Positions 46,543 to 56,373 of a stretch of 64,000 nt of DNA are shown one piece after another. The translations under genes were made by a program, and so were the position numbers. The notes beneath the pieces were generated by a model that worked only from the letters and a program-made list of their open reading frames with translations, did not search any database and was not told where the DNA came from. The DNA comes from an uncultured beta proteobacterium (GTDB taxonomy: Bacteria > Pseudomonadota > Gammaproteobacteria > Burkholderiales > Burkholderiaceae_C): assembly GCA_903845935.1 (NCBI GenBank), contig CAIMZI010000027.1, positions 1 to 64,000 on the forward strand, read 5' to 3'. The first letter of the stretch is position 1, and each line of letters begins with the position of its first letter.

Positions 46543-47646
46543 TCAGCCTTGACGCCAGGGCATGCCACTCAAGCGCCAGCCGCCCTTTTTGCCGCGCTGG
46601 GCCTGGCTGTCGGGGTCACCCTCGAAGCCTTCCAAGATGTTGAAGGCCTGCAGGCCGAGTTCAGTTGCTCGCTTGGCGGCGGCGATGGAGCGCACGCCGC
46701 TGCGGCACAGCAGCAGAACTTTTTTTCCGCCGGATGCTGCTTGCAATTGCGTATCAAAGTCTGGATTGAAGGCCATGCCCGGCCACTGCTTCCAGGCCAC
46801 GACCGAAGCGCCGGGTACAAAGCCCACCCATTCGCGCTCGGCGTCGGTGCGCACATCGACCAGCACCGCTTCACCGGCCAGCCACCAGGCATGGGCCAAG
46901 GCTGCGCTGATGTCGCCGGCATAGCCCTCAGCCGCCTGGGGGCTGCCTGCGCCATCGGCGTCGTGGCGCAGTCCGGAACTTAGGTTGGCGGCTACCGCCT
47001 CGTCAATGCGCCGGGGTTTGGGAAGTTGAAGTGTGTCCATGATGGTGGTGAATTCCTGCAAGGTTTTGCCTGCGACCCGGGCGTTGTGCGCCTTTTCCTG
47101 GCCGATGCTGGAGTGGCTGCGTCCCTGGTAGTCGTGGCCCGGCCAGATCGTGGTGGCGTCGGGCAAGGTGAACAGAATCTGTGTCAGGCTGTGGTACATC
47201 GAAGCCGCGCTGCCCGATTGGAAATCGGTGCGGCCGCAGCCGTTGATCAGCAGGGTGTCGCCGGTAAACACATGGTTGCGCCAGACATAGCTCATGCTGC
47301 CGCTGGTATGGCCGGGTGTGTGCAATGCCTTGAAGGTTTCGCCGCCAAAGCTCAGCGTGTCGCCGTCGGCCAGTTGCACCGCTGCGGTGCCTATACCGCA
47401 GCCGGAGGGCACCGCCGTCTTGGCGCCGGTGTGTTCGGCCAGCAGGCCGGAGCTGGTGATGTGGTCGGCATGGGCATGGGTTTCCACTGTCCATTGCAGT
47501 CGCAACCCATGCTGCATGAGCACTGCCAGATCGCGTTCAATTTGCTCGTCGACCGGATCGATGATTAGCGCATCGCGCGTGGCAGAGTCAAACAGCACAT
47601 AGGTGTAGGTGCTGGAGGCGAGGTCAAAAAGCTGAATGGGTTGCAT
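46543..47646 (-). CDS. Persulfide dioxygenase (ETHE1-like MBL fold) fused to rhodanese
   Basis: ETHAHADHITSSG, LHTPGHTSGSMSYV, CGRTDFQSGSAASMYHSL; C-terminal rhodanese loop LLLCRSGVRS. Confidence 0.93.
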   Translation of the reverse strand: MQPIQLFDLASSTYTYVLFDSATRDALIIDPVDEQIERDLAVLMQHGLRLQWTVETHAHADHITSSGLLAEHTGAKTAVPSGCGIGTAAVQLADGDTLSFGGETFKALHTPGHTSGSMSYVWRNHVFTGDTLLINGCGRTDFQSGSAASMYHSLTQILFTLPDATTIWPGHDYQGRSHSSIGQEKAHNARVAGKTLQEFTTIMDTLQLPKPRRIDEAVAANLSSGLRHDADGAGSPQAAEGYAGDISAALAHAWWLAGEAVLVDVRTDAEREWVGFVPGASVVAWKQWPGMAFNPDFDTQLQAASGGKKVLLLCRSGVRSIAAAKRATELGLQAFNILEGFEGDPDSQAQRGKKGGWRLSGMPWRQG

Positions 47647-47723
47647 GACTGATCCGGTTCGCAGTGTAGCCACTTGTTGCGGCTCAAATCCGCTTCGGCT
47701 CCGATTGGCACCTGCGGTTTACC

Positions 47724-48014
47724 CTAGCCTATGCGCGCCAGCAGGGTTTCCATGTCCTTGACCATGGCGGCTAGATCGGTCTTCTGCGTCTCGTCGGGCT
47801 GGATGCGGGTTTGCAATTCCTGCTCCAGAAAACACACCGTCATGCGCAAATAGGTGCTGTCCAGCGCCTTGCGCACGGCGGAGAATTGCTGGCCGATCTT
47901 CAGGCAGTTCTCGCCCTCTTCCACCATGCGCTGAATGCCGCGCAGCTGGCCCTCGGCGCGACGCAGGCGATTGAGCACGTCGGTTCTGGCGGTTTGGTCT
48001 TTCAAAACGCTCAT
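47724..48014 (-). CDS. CsoR/FrmR-family transcriptional repressor
   Basis: LNRLRRAEGQLRGIQRMVEEGENCLKIGQQFSAVRKALDS. Confidence 0.88.
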   Translation of the reverse strand: MSVLKDQTARTDVLNRLRRAEGQLRGIQRMVEEGENCLKIGQQFSAVRKALDSTYLRMTVCFLEQELQTRIQPDETQKTDLAAMVKDMETLLARIG

Positions 48015-48119
48015 GGCGCAGGTCTCCGAAGGTGTGTAGCTAAAGATTGCCATTGTCACTGCCCAGTCATGCTTTTTTGCACAGAAGGGATTGATCTAGA
48101 CGGTTTTATTTTTGGCAGC

Positions 48120-48800
48120 TCAAATTGATTCCGGTCCATCAGCTTCTTCAACATCCAGCCCATCGGGCAGACCTTGGTGATGCCGAACTGGAACATGTTG
48201 GTGCCTACAAAGGCGGTAAATGCCAGCCACCCATGCGATACAAGCAGCGGGCTGGCGTCAATGCCAAGAGCGCCAGCGAGATCAGGAAAAAGCTGCCGGC
48301 GACTCCATGCGGCGCCGGTACAGCGCGTAATACAGGGTTGGACACCAGAATGCCGAAGATCAGGGAGGTCGCCATGCCTAAGCTGGAGTTGATCGGAATC
48401 GGGCTCATGTACGGCCCCATCAGGCCGGAGACAAAGGCCATGGGCAGCCGGTCAGCGCCTTGCTCTGAAAAGCGGCGGCAATGCGGCTGGAGATACCCAG
48501 GGGGAGTACGGGGTGCGTCACGCCGGGCGCTTTGGTATTGCGCGTCTGCAGTATCTAGCGTCTAGCGCGGCCTTGCTGACAAAACCCTTGCCCTGCAGGT
48601 TGCGGGTGCGTTCTATCTGGGTCTGGGCATGTTGCATGCCAACCTGGGCCTCGCGGTCGTCAATCGTTGCCAGCACCGTGCCGCTGGCTGCCGCGCTGGA
48701 TTGCACGGTGACGGTGAGCACGCCGACGACCTGCGCCCAGACTGGAGCTAGCAGCAAAAAGACAGAGCCCGGCGGCGTGCTTGAGCAAGCGGGGGCACAA
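48120..48800 (-). pseudogene. Degenerate RND efflux remnants: MFP fragment, RND permease fragment, DUF2892-like fragment
   Basis: Minus strand, in order: MFP-like [49 protein letters not shown]-like [33 protein letters not shown]; then NMFQFGITKVCPMGWMLKKLMDRNQ; no continuous ORF. Confidence 0.65.
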
Positions 48801-48855
48801 TAGAGCGGATTGCAGTGTTGGTATGCGGTAATTTATACCCTTTACGGTATTTTAT

Positions 48856-48940
48856 ATACGGGTATGGGTATAGTTTCGTTCATAACCCATGGGCTTTTTC
48901 GTTTGATTTAGATCAGTTCAGTCCATACGGGTATGGGTAT
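48856..48940. repeat. Two perfect 16-bp direct repeats ATACGGGTATGGGTAT
   Basis: Identical copies at 48856-48871 and 48925-48940, 69 bp start to start. Confidence 0.9.
48903..48916. promoter_or_regulatory. Candidate FNR/ANR box TTGATttagATCAg upstream of ccoG
   Basis: One mismatch to TTGAT-N4-ATCAA. Confidence 0.6.
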
Positions 48941-48974
48941 TATTGGCATCATTTATTGAAGTTAGAAGTTCCAA

Positions 48975-50429
48975 GTGTCTGAATCCAAATCCACGGCAAG
49001 AAAGATCATTCCCATCACGGCGGAGCCCACCGGTTTGCCACCCGGTGCCGACATCGAGATGGTGTCGCTCTACCAAGCCACCAAGAAGATTTATCCGCGC
49101 AGTGTGAAGGGGCTGTTTTCGCGCTGGCGCTGGATCCTGGTGTTTTTGACGCAAATCATCTTTTACGGTCTGCCCTGGCTGGAATGGGGCCAACGCCAGG
49201 CCGTGCTGTTTGATCTGGGCGCGCGGCGCTTTTACATCTTCGGCCTGGTGCTGTATCCACAGGACTTCATCTATCTCACCGGCATTCTGGTGATTTCGGC
49301 CTATTCGCTATTCCTGTTTACCGCCGTGGCCGGGCGCCTGTGGTGCGGCTATGCCTGTCCGCAGACCGTTTATACGGAAATTTTCCTGTGGCTGGAAAAA
49401 CTGGCCGAGGGCGACCGCTCCATGCGCATGCGCCGCGATGCCGCGCCCTGGACCCTGGAGAAGTTCGCCCGCAAGGCTGCCAAGCAATTCATGTGGATTA
49501 CGCTGGCGCTATGGACCGGCTTTAGCTTTGTCGGCTATTTCACGCCGATTCACACGCTGGCCGGTGAATTTGCCCAATGGAACCTGGGTTCCTGGGAAAT
49601 TTTCTGGACCTTCTTCTACGCCTTTGCCACCTGGGGCAATGCCGGCTTCATGCGCGAGCAGGTCTGCAAATACATGTGCCCCTATGCGCGCTTCCAGAGC
49701 GCCATGTTTGACAAGGACACGCTGATCGTCACCTATGACCAGGAGCGTGGCGAGCCGCGCGGTGCGCGCAGCAAAAAGGCCGATCCGGCCAAGCTCAACC
49801 TGGGCTCCTGCGTCGACTGCAGCCTGTGCGTGCAGGTGTGTCCCACCGGCATCGATATCCGCAACGGCCTGCAATACGAATGCATTGGCTGCGGTGCCTG
49901 TGCCGATGTCTGCGACGAGGTCATGGACAAGTTGGGCTATGCGCGCGGTCTGGTGAAATACACCACCGAGCATGCGCTGGAGCAGAAGTGGACCAAGGCA
50001 CAAACCCTGAGCCATGTGTTCCGTCCGCGCGTACTCATTTACACCGCCATCCTGGTGCTGGTGCTGGCGGCCATGGGCATCAGCCTGGCCTTGCGCACAC
50101 CGTTCAAGGTGGACGTGGTGCGTGACCGCGGCTCCCTGGCCAGCCTGGCCGAGGGCGGCAAGATCGAGAACGTGTTCGGCATCCAGATCATGAATGCCAC
50201 CGAAAGCACGCAGAAGTTTCATATTGCTGTGGAGGGGCTGCCCGGACTGAGCGTTGCCAGCGAAACCGATGTGGTGATCGAGTCCACCCAATCGCGCTGG
50301 GTGCCGGTGCGCCTGCAACTGCCCTACGATGGGGCCGAGCCGGGTTCGCACACCATTCACTTCCAGATTGAAGCCCCTGGCATGGGCAAGACGGTGAACG
50401 AGAAGGCGGTGTTCATCGTTCCGCGCTAG
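48975..50429 (+). CDS. ccoG: Cytochrome c oxidase accessory protein CcoG (FixG/RdxA)
   Basis: GRLWCGYACPQTVYTEIFLWLE, CKYMCPYARFQSAMFD, GSCVDCSLCVQVCPTGIDIRNGLQYECIGCGACADVCDEVM. Confidence 0.97.
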   Translation: MSESKSTARKIIPITAEPTGLPPGADIEMVSLYQATKKIYPRSVKGLFSRWRWILVFLTQIIFYGLPWLEWGQRQAVLFDLGARRFYIFGLVLYPQDFIYLTGILVISAYSLFLFTAVAGRLWCGYACPQTVYTEIFLWLEKLAEGDRSMRMRRDAAPWTLEKFARKAAKQFMWITLALWTGFSFVGYFTPIHTLAGEFAQWNLGSWEIFWTFFYAFATWGNAGFMREQVCKYMCPYARFQSAMFDKDTLIVTYDQERGEPRGARSKKADPAKLNLGSCVDCSLCVQVCPTGIDIRNGLQYECIGCGACADVCDEVMDKLGYARGLVKYTTEHALEQKWTKAQTLSHVFRPRVLIYTAILVLVLAAMGISLALRTPFKVDVVRDRGSLASLAEGGKIENVFGIQIMNATESTQKFHIAVEGLPGLSVASETDVVIESTQSRWVPVRLQLPYDGAEPGSHTIHFQIEAPGMGKTVNEKAVFIVPR

Positions 50430-50455
50430 ACCAATAACCTGCTGGAGACAAGAAG

Positions 50456-50737
50456 ATGAAACAAAAATGGATGTGGATTGCTTGGCCTTCGTTTCTGATG
50501 GCCGGGGTGCTGGAACTGCTGGTCTTTGCCGTGGTGGACCCGCAGGACATGCACTGGTTTGGCCAGCCCTTTGACATCTCCAGGCAGGCCGCCTACACGC
50601 TGGGATTCTTTGTGTTCTGGTTCGTCATCGCGATTGCCGGGGCACTGACCACCTTGCTGGCCATGTCACCGTTTGAGGTGAATCGCTGCCCCGTGCCGGT
50701 GTGCGACAGGCCAGAAGACTGCAGCAAGCTGAAATAG
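50456..50737 (+). CDS. Small two-TM membrane protein downstream of ccoG
   Basis: Hydrophobic segments WPSFLMAGVLELLVFAVV and AYTLGFFVFWFVIAIAGALTTLL; Cys-containing C-terminus RCPVPVCDRPEDC. Confidence 0.7.
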   Translation: MKQKWMWIAWPSFLMAGVLELLVFAVVDPQDMHWFGQPFDISRQAAYTLGFFVFWFVIAIAGALTTLLAMSPFEVNRCPVPVCDRPEDCSKLK

Positions 50738-50821
50738 GCAAGCGGGCTGTGGGCCGACCAACGGCCCCAGCATTGCAGACGCGTCGGTATGTAAGCCAGC
50801 ATGGGCATAAATCGTTTACAG

Positions 50822-50843
50822 TTGACGTTTACGTAAACGTCAA
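50822..50843. promoter_or_regulatory. Perfect 22-bp palindrome TTGACGTTTACGTAAACGTCAA upstream of icmF
   Basis: Exact self-complementarity; 43 bp upstream of the icmF start. Confidence 0.85.
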
Positions 50844-50885
50844 GCGCCAGAATAGGCGCGGCTGCAACCCCACCCGAGGAAGACC

Positions 50886-53800
50886 ATGACCGATTTATCC
50901 GCCGAATTCAAGGCGCTTGCCAATTACCGCCCCACCCACAAGGTGCGCTTTGTTACCGCTGCCAGCCTGTTTGACGGGCATGACGCGGCCATCAATATCA
51001 TGCGCCGCATCCTGCAGGGCATGGGAGTCGAGGTGATCCACCTGGGCCACAACCGCAGCGTCGAGGAGGTGGTGACCGCCGCCTTGCAGGAAGACGTGCA
51101 GGGCATTGCCATCAGCTCCTACCAGGGCGGGCATGTGGAGTATTTCAAGTACATGGTGGACCTGCTCAAGGCCCGGGGCGGGGCGCACATCCAGGTGTTT
51201 GGCGGCGGCGGCGGCGTCATCGTGCCACCCGAAATTCGCGAGCTGCACGCCTATGGCGTCTCGCGCATCTACAGCCCCGAAGACGGCCAGAAGATGGGAC
51301 TGCAAGGCATGATTGGCGAGATGGTGATGCGCTGCGACCAGGACATCACTTCCTATGCGCCCAAGAATGTGGACGCCATCCAGGGCCACACGGAAGCCAG
51401 CTGGCGCGCCCTGGCCCAGTTGCTCACCGCCGTGGAAGCCGGCAATGCCGATGCTGTGCTGATGGACACGCTGCGCAGCCAAGCTGCTGCCCGCACCATC
51501 CCTGTGATCGGCATTACCGGCACCGGTGGCGCCGGCAAGTCGTCCCTGACCGACGAGCTGATCCGCCGCCTGCGCCTGGACCAGGACGACAGCCTGCGCA
51601 TTGCCGTGATCTCCATCGACCCGTCGCGCCGCAAGAGCGGTGGCGCGCTCTTGGGTGACCGCATCCGCATGAACGCCATTTCGCCCTGGCAGAACGGCCC
51701 GCGGGTCTTCATGCGCAGCCTGGCCACGCGGGAGTTTGGCTCCGAAATTTCTGCAGCCCTGCCGGACGTGATCCTAGCCTGCAAGGCGGCCGGTTTCGAT
51801 CTGGTCGTGGTGGAAACCTCCGGCATTGGCCAGGGCGATGCAGCCATCGTGCCCTTGGTCGATGTGCCGCTGTATGTGATGACGCCTGAATTTGGCGCGG
51901 CCAGCCAGCTGGAAAAAATCGACATGCTGGACTTTGCCGAGTTTGTCGCCATCAACAAGTTCGACCGCAAGGGTTCGGCAGATGCACTGCGCGATGTGGC
52001 CAAGCAGGTGCAGCGCAACAAGGAAGCCTGGACCCTGCCTCCCGAGCAGATGCCGGTGTTTGGCACCATGGCCGCCCGCTTTAACGACGATGGTGTGACG
52101 GCACTGTATCAGTCCATGCTAGCGCGCCTGCAAGCCCTGGGTCTCAAGACCCTGGAGCAAGGCCTGCTGCCCAAGGTGGACGTGCGCTTTAGCTCGAATC
52201 AGATGCCGGTGGTTCCCGCCGCCCGTACGCGTTACTTGGCCGAGATCAGCGACACGGTGCGCGGCTACAAAGCCAAAGCCCGCGCCCAGGCCACCTTGGC
52301 TCGCGAGATCCAGCAACTGCGCGCCGCAGCAAAGATGCTGGAAGTGGGCAAGCCCGGCAAGGCCCGCGCGTCTGAAGCCGCCATCGATCTGGCCCAGCAG
52401 CGCGAAGCCAATCAGGACCCCGCGGCCCACAAGCTGCTGGTCCAATGGCCGGAAATGCAGAAGGCCTACGCCGGTGACGTGTACGTGGTGAAGATCCGCG
52501 ACAAGGAAATCCGTACCGCGCTCACCAGCAAGTCCTTGAGTGGCACCACCATCCGCAAAGTGGCCCTGCCGCAGTACGAGGACCATGGCGAAATCCTGAA
52601 ATGGCTGATGCTGGACAACGTGCCCGGCAGCTACCCGTATACGGCAGGCACCTTTGCCTTCAAGCGCGAGGGCGAGGACCCCACGCGCATGTTTGCCGGG
52701 GAGGGCGATGCCTTTCGCACCAACAAGCGCTTCAAGCTGCTCAGCTCCGGCATGGCGGCCAAGCGCCTGTCTACCGCCTTTGACTCGGTCACGCTCTACG
52801 GCCACGACCCGGACCGCAGGCCCGACATCTACGGCAAGGTCGGCAACTCCGGCGTATCCATCGCCACCATAGACGATCTGAAGGTGCTGTACGGCGGCTT
52901 TGATTTGTGCAACCCGGCCACCAGCGTCTCGATGACGATCAACGGCCCGGCGCCCAGCATCCTGGCCATGTTCATGAACGCGGCCATCGACCAGAACATC
53001 GAGAAGTTCCAAACCGACAACGGCCGCGAACCCACCGACACCGAAACGAGCAAGATCAAGGAATGGGTGCTGGCCAATGTGCGCGGCACGGTGCAGGCCG
53101 ATATCCTGAAGGAAGACCAGGGCCAGAACACCTGCATCTTCTCCACCGAGTTTTCATTGAAGGTGATGGGCGACATTGCCCAGTACTTTGTGCACCACGA
53201 TGTGCGCAACTTCTACAGCGTCTCGATCAGCGGCTACCACATCGCCGAGGCCGGTGCAAACCCCATCAGCCAGCTGGCCTTTACGCTGTCCAATGGCTTC
53301 ACCTTCGTTGAAGCCTATCTGGCGCGCGGCATGCACATTGATGACTTCGCGCCGAACCTGAGCTTCTTCTTCAGCAACGGCATGGACCCGGAATACACCG
53401 TGATGGGCCGCGTCGCCCGCCGCATCTGGGCCGTGGCCATGAAGGAACGCTATGGCGCCAACGAACGCAGCCAGAAGCTCAAATACCACATCCAGACTTC
53501 CGGGCGCAGCCTGCACGCGCAGGAAATCCAGTTCAACGACATTCGCACCACGCTGCAGGCCCTGATTGCCATTTACGACAACTGCAACAGCCTGCACACC
53601 AACGCGTTTGACGAGGCCATCACCACGCCGACAGAAGACAGCGTGCGCCGTGCCATGGCGATCCAGCTGATCATCAACCGCGAATGGGGTCTGGCCAAGA
53701 ACGAGAACCCGGGGCAGGGCGCCTTCATCATCGAAGAGCTGACCGAACTGGTGGAAGAGGCTGTGCTCAAAGAATTCGAAGCCATTGCCGAGCGCGGCGG

Positions 53801-54182
53801 CGTGCTGGGTGCCATGGAGACCGGCTACCAGCGCGGCAAGATCCAGGACGAGAGCATGACCTACGAAATGCTCAAGCACACCGGCGAGCTACCCATCATC
53901 GGCGTCAACACCTTCCGCAACCCGCACGGCGACCAGGTGCAGGACAAGCTGGAACTGGCCCGCTCCACCGACGAGGAAAAGCAAAGCCAGCTGCGTCGCC
54001 TGGAAGACTTCCATGCCCGCAATGCGGACAAGGCCCCGGCCATGCTCAAGACCTTGCAAAAGGCCGTGATCGAAAACCAGAACGTGTTCGAGGTGCTGAT
54101 GGACGCAGTGCGGGTTTGTTCACTAGGCCAGATCACCAACGCATTGTTTGAGGTGGGTGGGCAGTACCGGCGCAATATGTAA
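50886..54182 (+). CDS. icmF: Fused isobutyryl-CoA mutase IcmF (B12 domain, G-protein chaperone, mutase domain)
   Basis: [54 protein letters not shown]; mutase [35 protein letters not shown]. Confidence 0.96.
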   Translation: MTDLSAEFKALANYRPTHKVRFVTAASLFDGHDAAINIMRRILQGMGVEVIHLGHNRSVEEVVTAALQEDVQGIAISSYQGGHVEYFKYMVDLLKARGGAHIQVFGGGGGVIVPPEIRELHAYGVSRIYSPEDGQKMGLQGMIGEMVMRCDQDITSYAPKNVDAIQGHTEASWRALAQLLTAVEAGNADAVLMDTLRSQAAARTIPVIGITGTGGAGKSSLTDELIRRLRLDQDDSLRIAVISIDPSRRKSGGALLGDRIRMNAISPWQNGPRVFMRSLATREFGSEISAALPDVILACKAAGFDLVVVETSGIGQGDAAIVPLVDVPLYVMTPEFGAASQLEKIDMLDFAEFVAINKFDRKGSADALRDVAKQVQRNKEAWTLPPEQMPVFGTMAARFNDDGVTALYQSMLARLQALGLKTLEQGLLPKVDVRFSSNQMPVVPAARTRYLAEISDTVRGYKAKARAQATLAREIQQLRAAAKMLEVGKPGKARASEAAIDLAQQREANQDPAAHKLLVQWPEMQKAYAGDVYVVKIRDKEIRTALTSKSLSGTTIRKVALPQYEDHGEILKWLMLDNVPGSYPYTAGTFAFKREGEDPTRMFAGEGDAFRTNKRFKLLSSGMAAKRLSTAFDSVTLYGHDPDRRPDIYGKVGNSGVSIATIDDLKVLYGGFDLCNPATSVSMTINGPAPSILAMFMNAAIDQNIEKFQTDNGREPTDTETSKIKEWVLANVRGTVQADILKEDQGQNTCIFSTEFSLKVMGDIAQYFVHHDVRNFYSVSISGYHIAEAGANPISQLAFTLSNGFTFVEAYLARGMHIDDFAPNLSFFFSNGMDPEYTVMGRVARRIWAVAMKERYGANERSQKLKYHIQTSGRSLHAQEIQFNDIRTTLQALIAIYDNCNSLHTNAFDEAITTPTEDSVRRAMAIQLIINREWGLAKNENPGQGAFIIEELTELVEEAVLKEFEAIAERGGVLGAMETGYQRGKIQDESMTYEMLKHTGELPIIGVNTFRNPHGDQVQDKLELARSTDEEKQSQLRRLEDFHARNADKAPAMLKTLQKAVIENQNVFEVLMDAVRVCSLGQITNALFEVGGQYRRNM

Positions 54183-54186
54183 GGCG

Positions 54187-55371
54187 TCAAGCCGCTTGGG
54201 AGCGCAGGCTTTGCAGTTCGTCTACCAGCGCGCGCAGCCCGATGGCTTGAACCTCATCGCCCAGGGGATAGCTGTCCGACCCGCCATGCACCATCCAGCG
54301 TTTGGCGGGCTTCAAGTCCTCGCAGGCGGAATAAAAGCCGCGGCGGGGTTTGCTGGCTGCGCCCCTTTTGATTTCGATGGCCCATAAGCCAAGCCCGGGC
54401 ATGTCCAGCAGCAAATCGATTTCTGCGCCATTGCTGCTGCGGTAGAAGCCGTTGGCGGTATTGAGTGGTGCGACGTTGAGCAAGTTTTCCACCACGAAGC
54501 CTTCCCAACTGTTTCCCAATACGGGGTGTGACAACAGGGCCTCGTGGGATGTAACACCGAGCAGTGCATGTACCAAGCCACTGTCGCGCACATACAGCTT
54601 GGGTGACTTCACTAGGCGCTTGCCCAGGTTGCTGTGCCAAGGCTGCAAGCGGCGCAGCAGCATCAGGTCGACCAGCATGTCTAGATAGCGGTGTACGGTC
54701 TTGGCATCGATCATCAGGTTCTTTCCGAGCTGCGCCACATCCAGCAAGCCGCCCTGCTGGTGTGCCAACATGGTCCACAAACGGCGCAGCGTTTCCGAGG
54801 GAATGCGTGTACCGTAGCTGGGGATATCCCGTTCCAAATAGGTGCTGATCAGGTTCTGACGCCAGACCAAGCTCTTGGCATCGCTGCGAGCCAAAAAACT
54901 GTTGGGAAAACCGCCACGCAGCCACACCAGGTCTTGCTGCTGGGCACCCAGTTCCAGCGCCTGCAACGGGGGCAGCTCCAGATAGGCGATGCGTCCTGCC
55001 AGGCTCTCGCTGGACTGGCGCAACAATTCGCCCGAGGCCGAACCCAGCAACAAGAAGCGGCCGTTGGCCACCCCTTGGCGTCGGCCACTATCGATGCTGC
55101 CGCGCAGCACCTGGAACAGGGCCGGCATTTGCTGCACTTCGTCCAGAATGACCAGATGGTTTTCGTGCAGCGACAGGTAAGCCTCCGGTGCGGTCAGCCG
55201 CTGCCGGTCGTTGGGGCTTTCCAGATCCAGATACAGACTGTTTTTTTGCTGTTCGCGCACCTGGTGGGCCAGTGTGGTCTTGCCCGCCTGGCGCGGGCCG
55301 AGCAAGGCAACGGCGGGAAAGTCAGTCAGCGCTTCCTGAACCAAGGGGTACAAATGGCGTTCAATCATCAA
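54187..55371 (-). CDS. AAA ATPase with DUF4143 domain
   Basis: ALLGPRQAGKTTLAHQVRE, HLVILDEVQQMPALFQVLRG, LLLGSASGELLRQSSESLAGRIAYLEL. Confidence 0.93.
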   Translation of the reverse strand: MMIERHLYPLVQEALTDFPAVALLGPRQAGKTTLAHQVREQQKNSLYLDLESPNDRQRLTAPEAYLSLHENHLVILDEVQQMPALFQVLRGSIDSGRRQGVANGRFLLLGSASGELLRQSSESLAGRIAYLELPPLQALELGAQQQDLVWLRGGFPNSFLARSDAKSLVWRQNLISTYLERDIPSYGTRIPSETLRRLWTMLAHQQGGLLDVAQLGKNLMIDAKTVHRYLDMLVDLMLLRRLQPWHSNLGKRLVKSPKLYVRDSGLVHALLGVTSHEALLSHPVLGNSWEGFVVENLLNVAPLNTANGFYRSSNGAEIDLLLDMPGLGLWAIEIKRGAASKPRRGFYSACEDLKPAKRWMVHGGSDSYPLGDEVQAIGLRALVDELQSLRSQAA

Positions 55372-55438
55372 TGTATTATAAGGATTACGATACTATAATT
55401 GCATGGTTATTTCAACTGAGCTTTGCGTCAGAGGCGTT

Positions 55439-56197
55439 CTATTGCGCGGCCTTGGTTAGCACCACCTTCTGGTACAGTCCGCCAAAATAGGTCTGCTTCT
55501 CGACCTTGGCAAGGGCCGCACCCTCGGGTAGCCAAGTGGTGATCGCGTTATTCCACACATCCATGGCGAAGGGCTCCAGCGTGGTGAGCACCGGCACCAT
55601 CAGGTAGCGAAACGGGTTCCAGGACTTTGGCTTGTGGTAGTCCACAAAAATCAGCTTGCCGCCCGGCTTGGTCACGCGCAGGGCCTGGGCCACCGTCTTG
55701 CGCCGCACATCGGTGGGCATTTCATGCAGCAGAAAAAACACCACCACATCCTCAAAGCTGCCATCTTCAAAGTGCAGGTCGGAGGAGTCCTGCAGCAGGG
55801 CGTTCACGCGGCTCGGGTCGGCGCCGGCGAGCTTGAGCTTGGCATGCAGGTTGTTGATCTGGATGGGGGCCACATCGATCACGGAAATGCTGCCCTTGGG
55901 GCCCAGGCGGCGCACCAGGTGTTCGGTGAAGTCGCCATAGACGCAGGCCACCTGCAGCACGCGCCCGTTGATCACCGCACCCATTTCCTGCAGGGCGGCA
56001 TCACGCAGGCGCGCGAAGTTTCCCCACAAAATCAGGTTGACCAGCCACTGGCGCTCGAAGATGTGAACGGCGCGCGGGTGCAGATAGGCCCACCAGTAGG
56101 TGTTTTGCAAATACGCAGGGATGGGCGCGAGCGGGCGCAGGCTGAGAATTTGTGAGGCTTGCGGCTCTAGGCCACTTGAGGATGGATGTGAACTCAA
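55439..56197 (-). CDS. rquA: RquA-like methyltransferase-fold protein (rhodoquinone biosynthesis)
   Basis: YLQNTYWWAYLHPRAVHIFERQWLVNLILWGNFARLRDAAL, VLQVACVYGDFTEHLVRR, FFLLHEMPTDVRRKTV, LIFVDYHKPKSWNPFRYL, LEPFAMDVWNNAI, TYFGGLYQKVV. Confidence 0.78.
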   Translation of the reverse strand: MSSHPSSSGLEPQASQILSLRPLAPIPAYLQNTYWWAYLHPRAVHIFERQWLVNLILWGNFARLRDAALQEMGAVINGRVLQVACVYGDFTEHLVRRLGPKGSISVIDVAPIQINNLHAKLKLAGADPSRVNALLQDSSDLHFEDGSFEDVVVFFLLHEMPTDVRRKTVAQALRVTKPGGKLIFVDYHKPKSWNPFRYLMVPVLTTLEPFAMDVWNNAITTWLPEGAALAKVEKQTYFGGLYQKVVLTKAAQ

Positions 56198-56373
56198 AGA
56201 TAAACCTTCAATACCGGATCCTGCCAGTATTCCATAAACCGTGGGGACGTTTCTTGCTCGCTGCGGCAGTGGCTTGCCAAGCTGTCAAAATCGAAGCTCC
56301 AAAGAACCCCGGCTGACCGCCCACTCCAATTCGACGCCATGCACCCGCTTTCCGATTTTCCCATCACCCACAA

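Noticed and set aside
54187-55371. DUF4143 AAA ATPase as a toxin-antitoxin or defence gene
   Set aside because: Widespread single-gene family; no partner gene or defence island context here.
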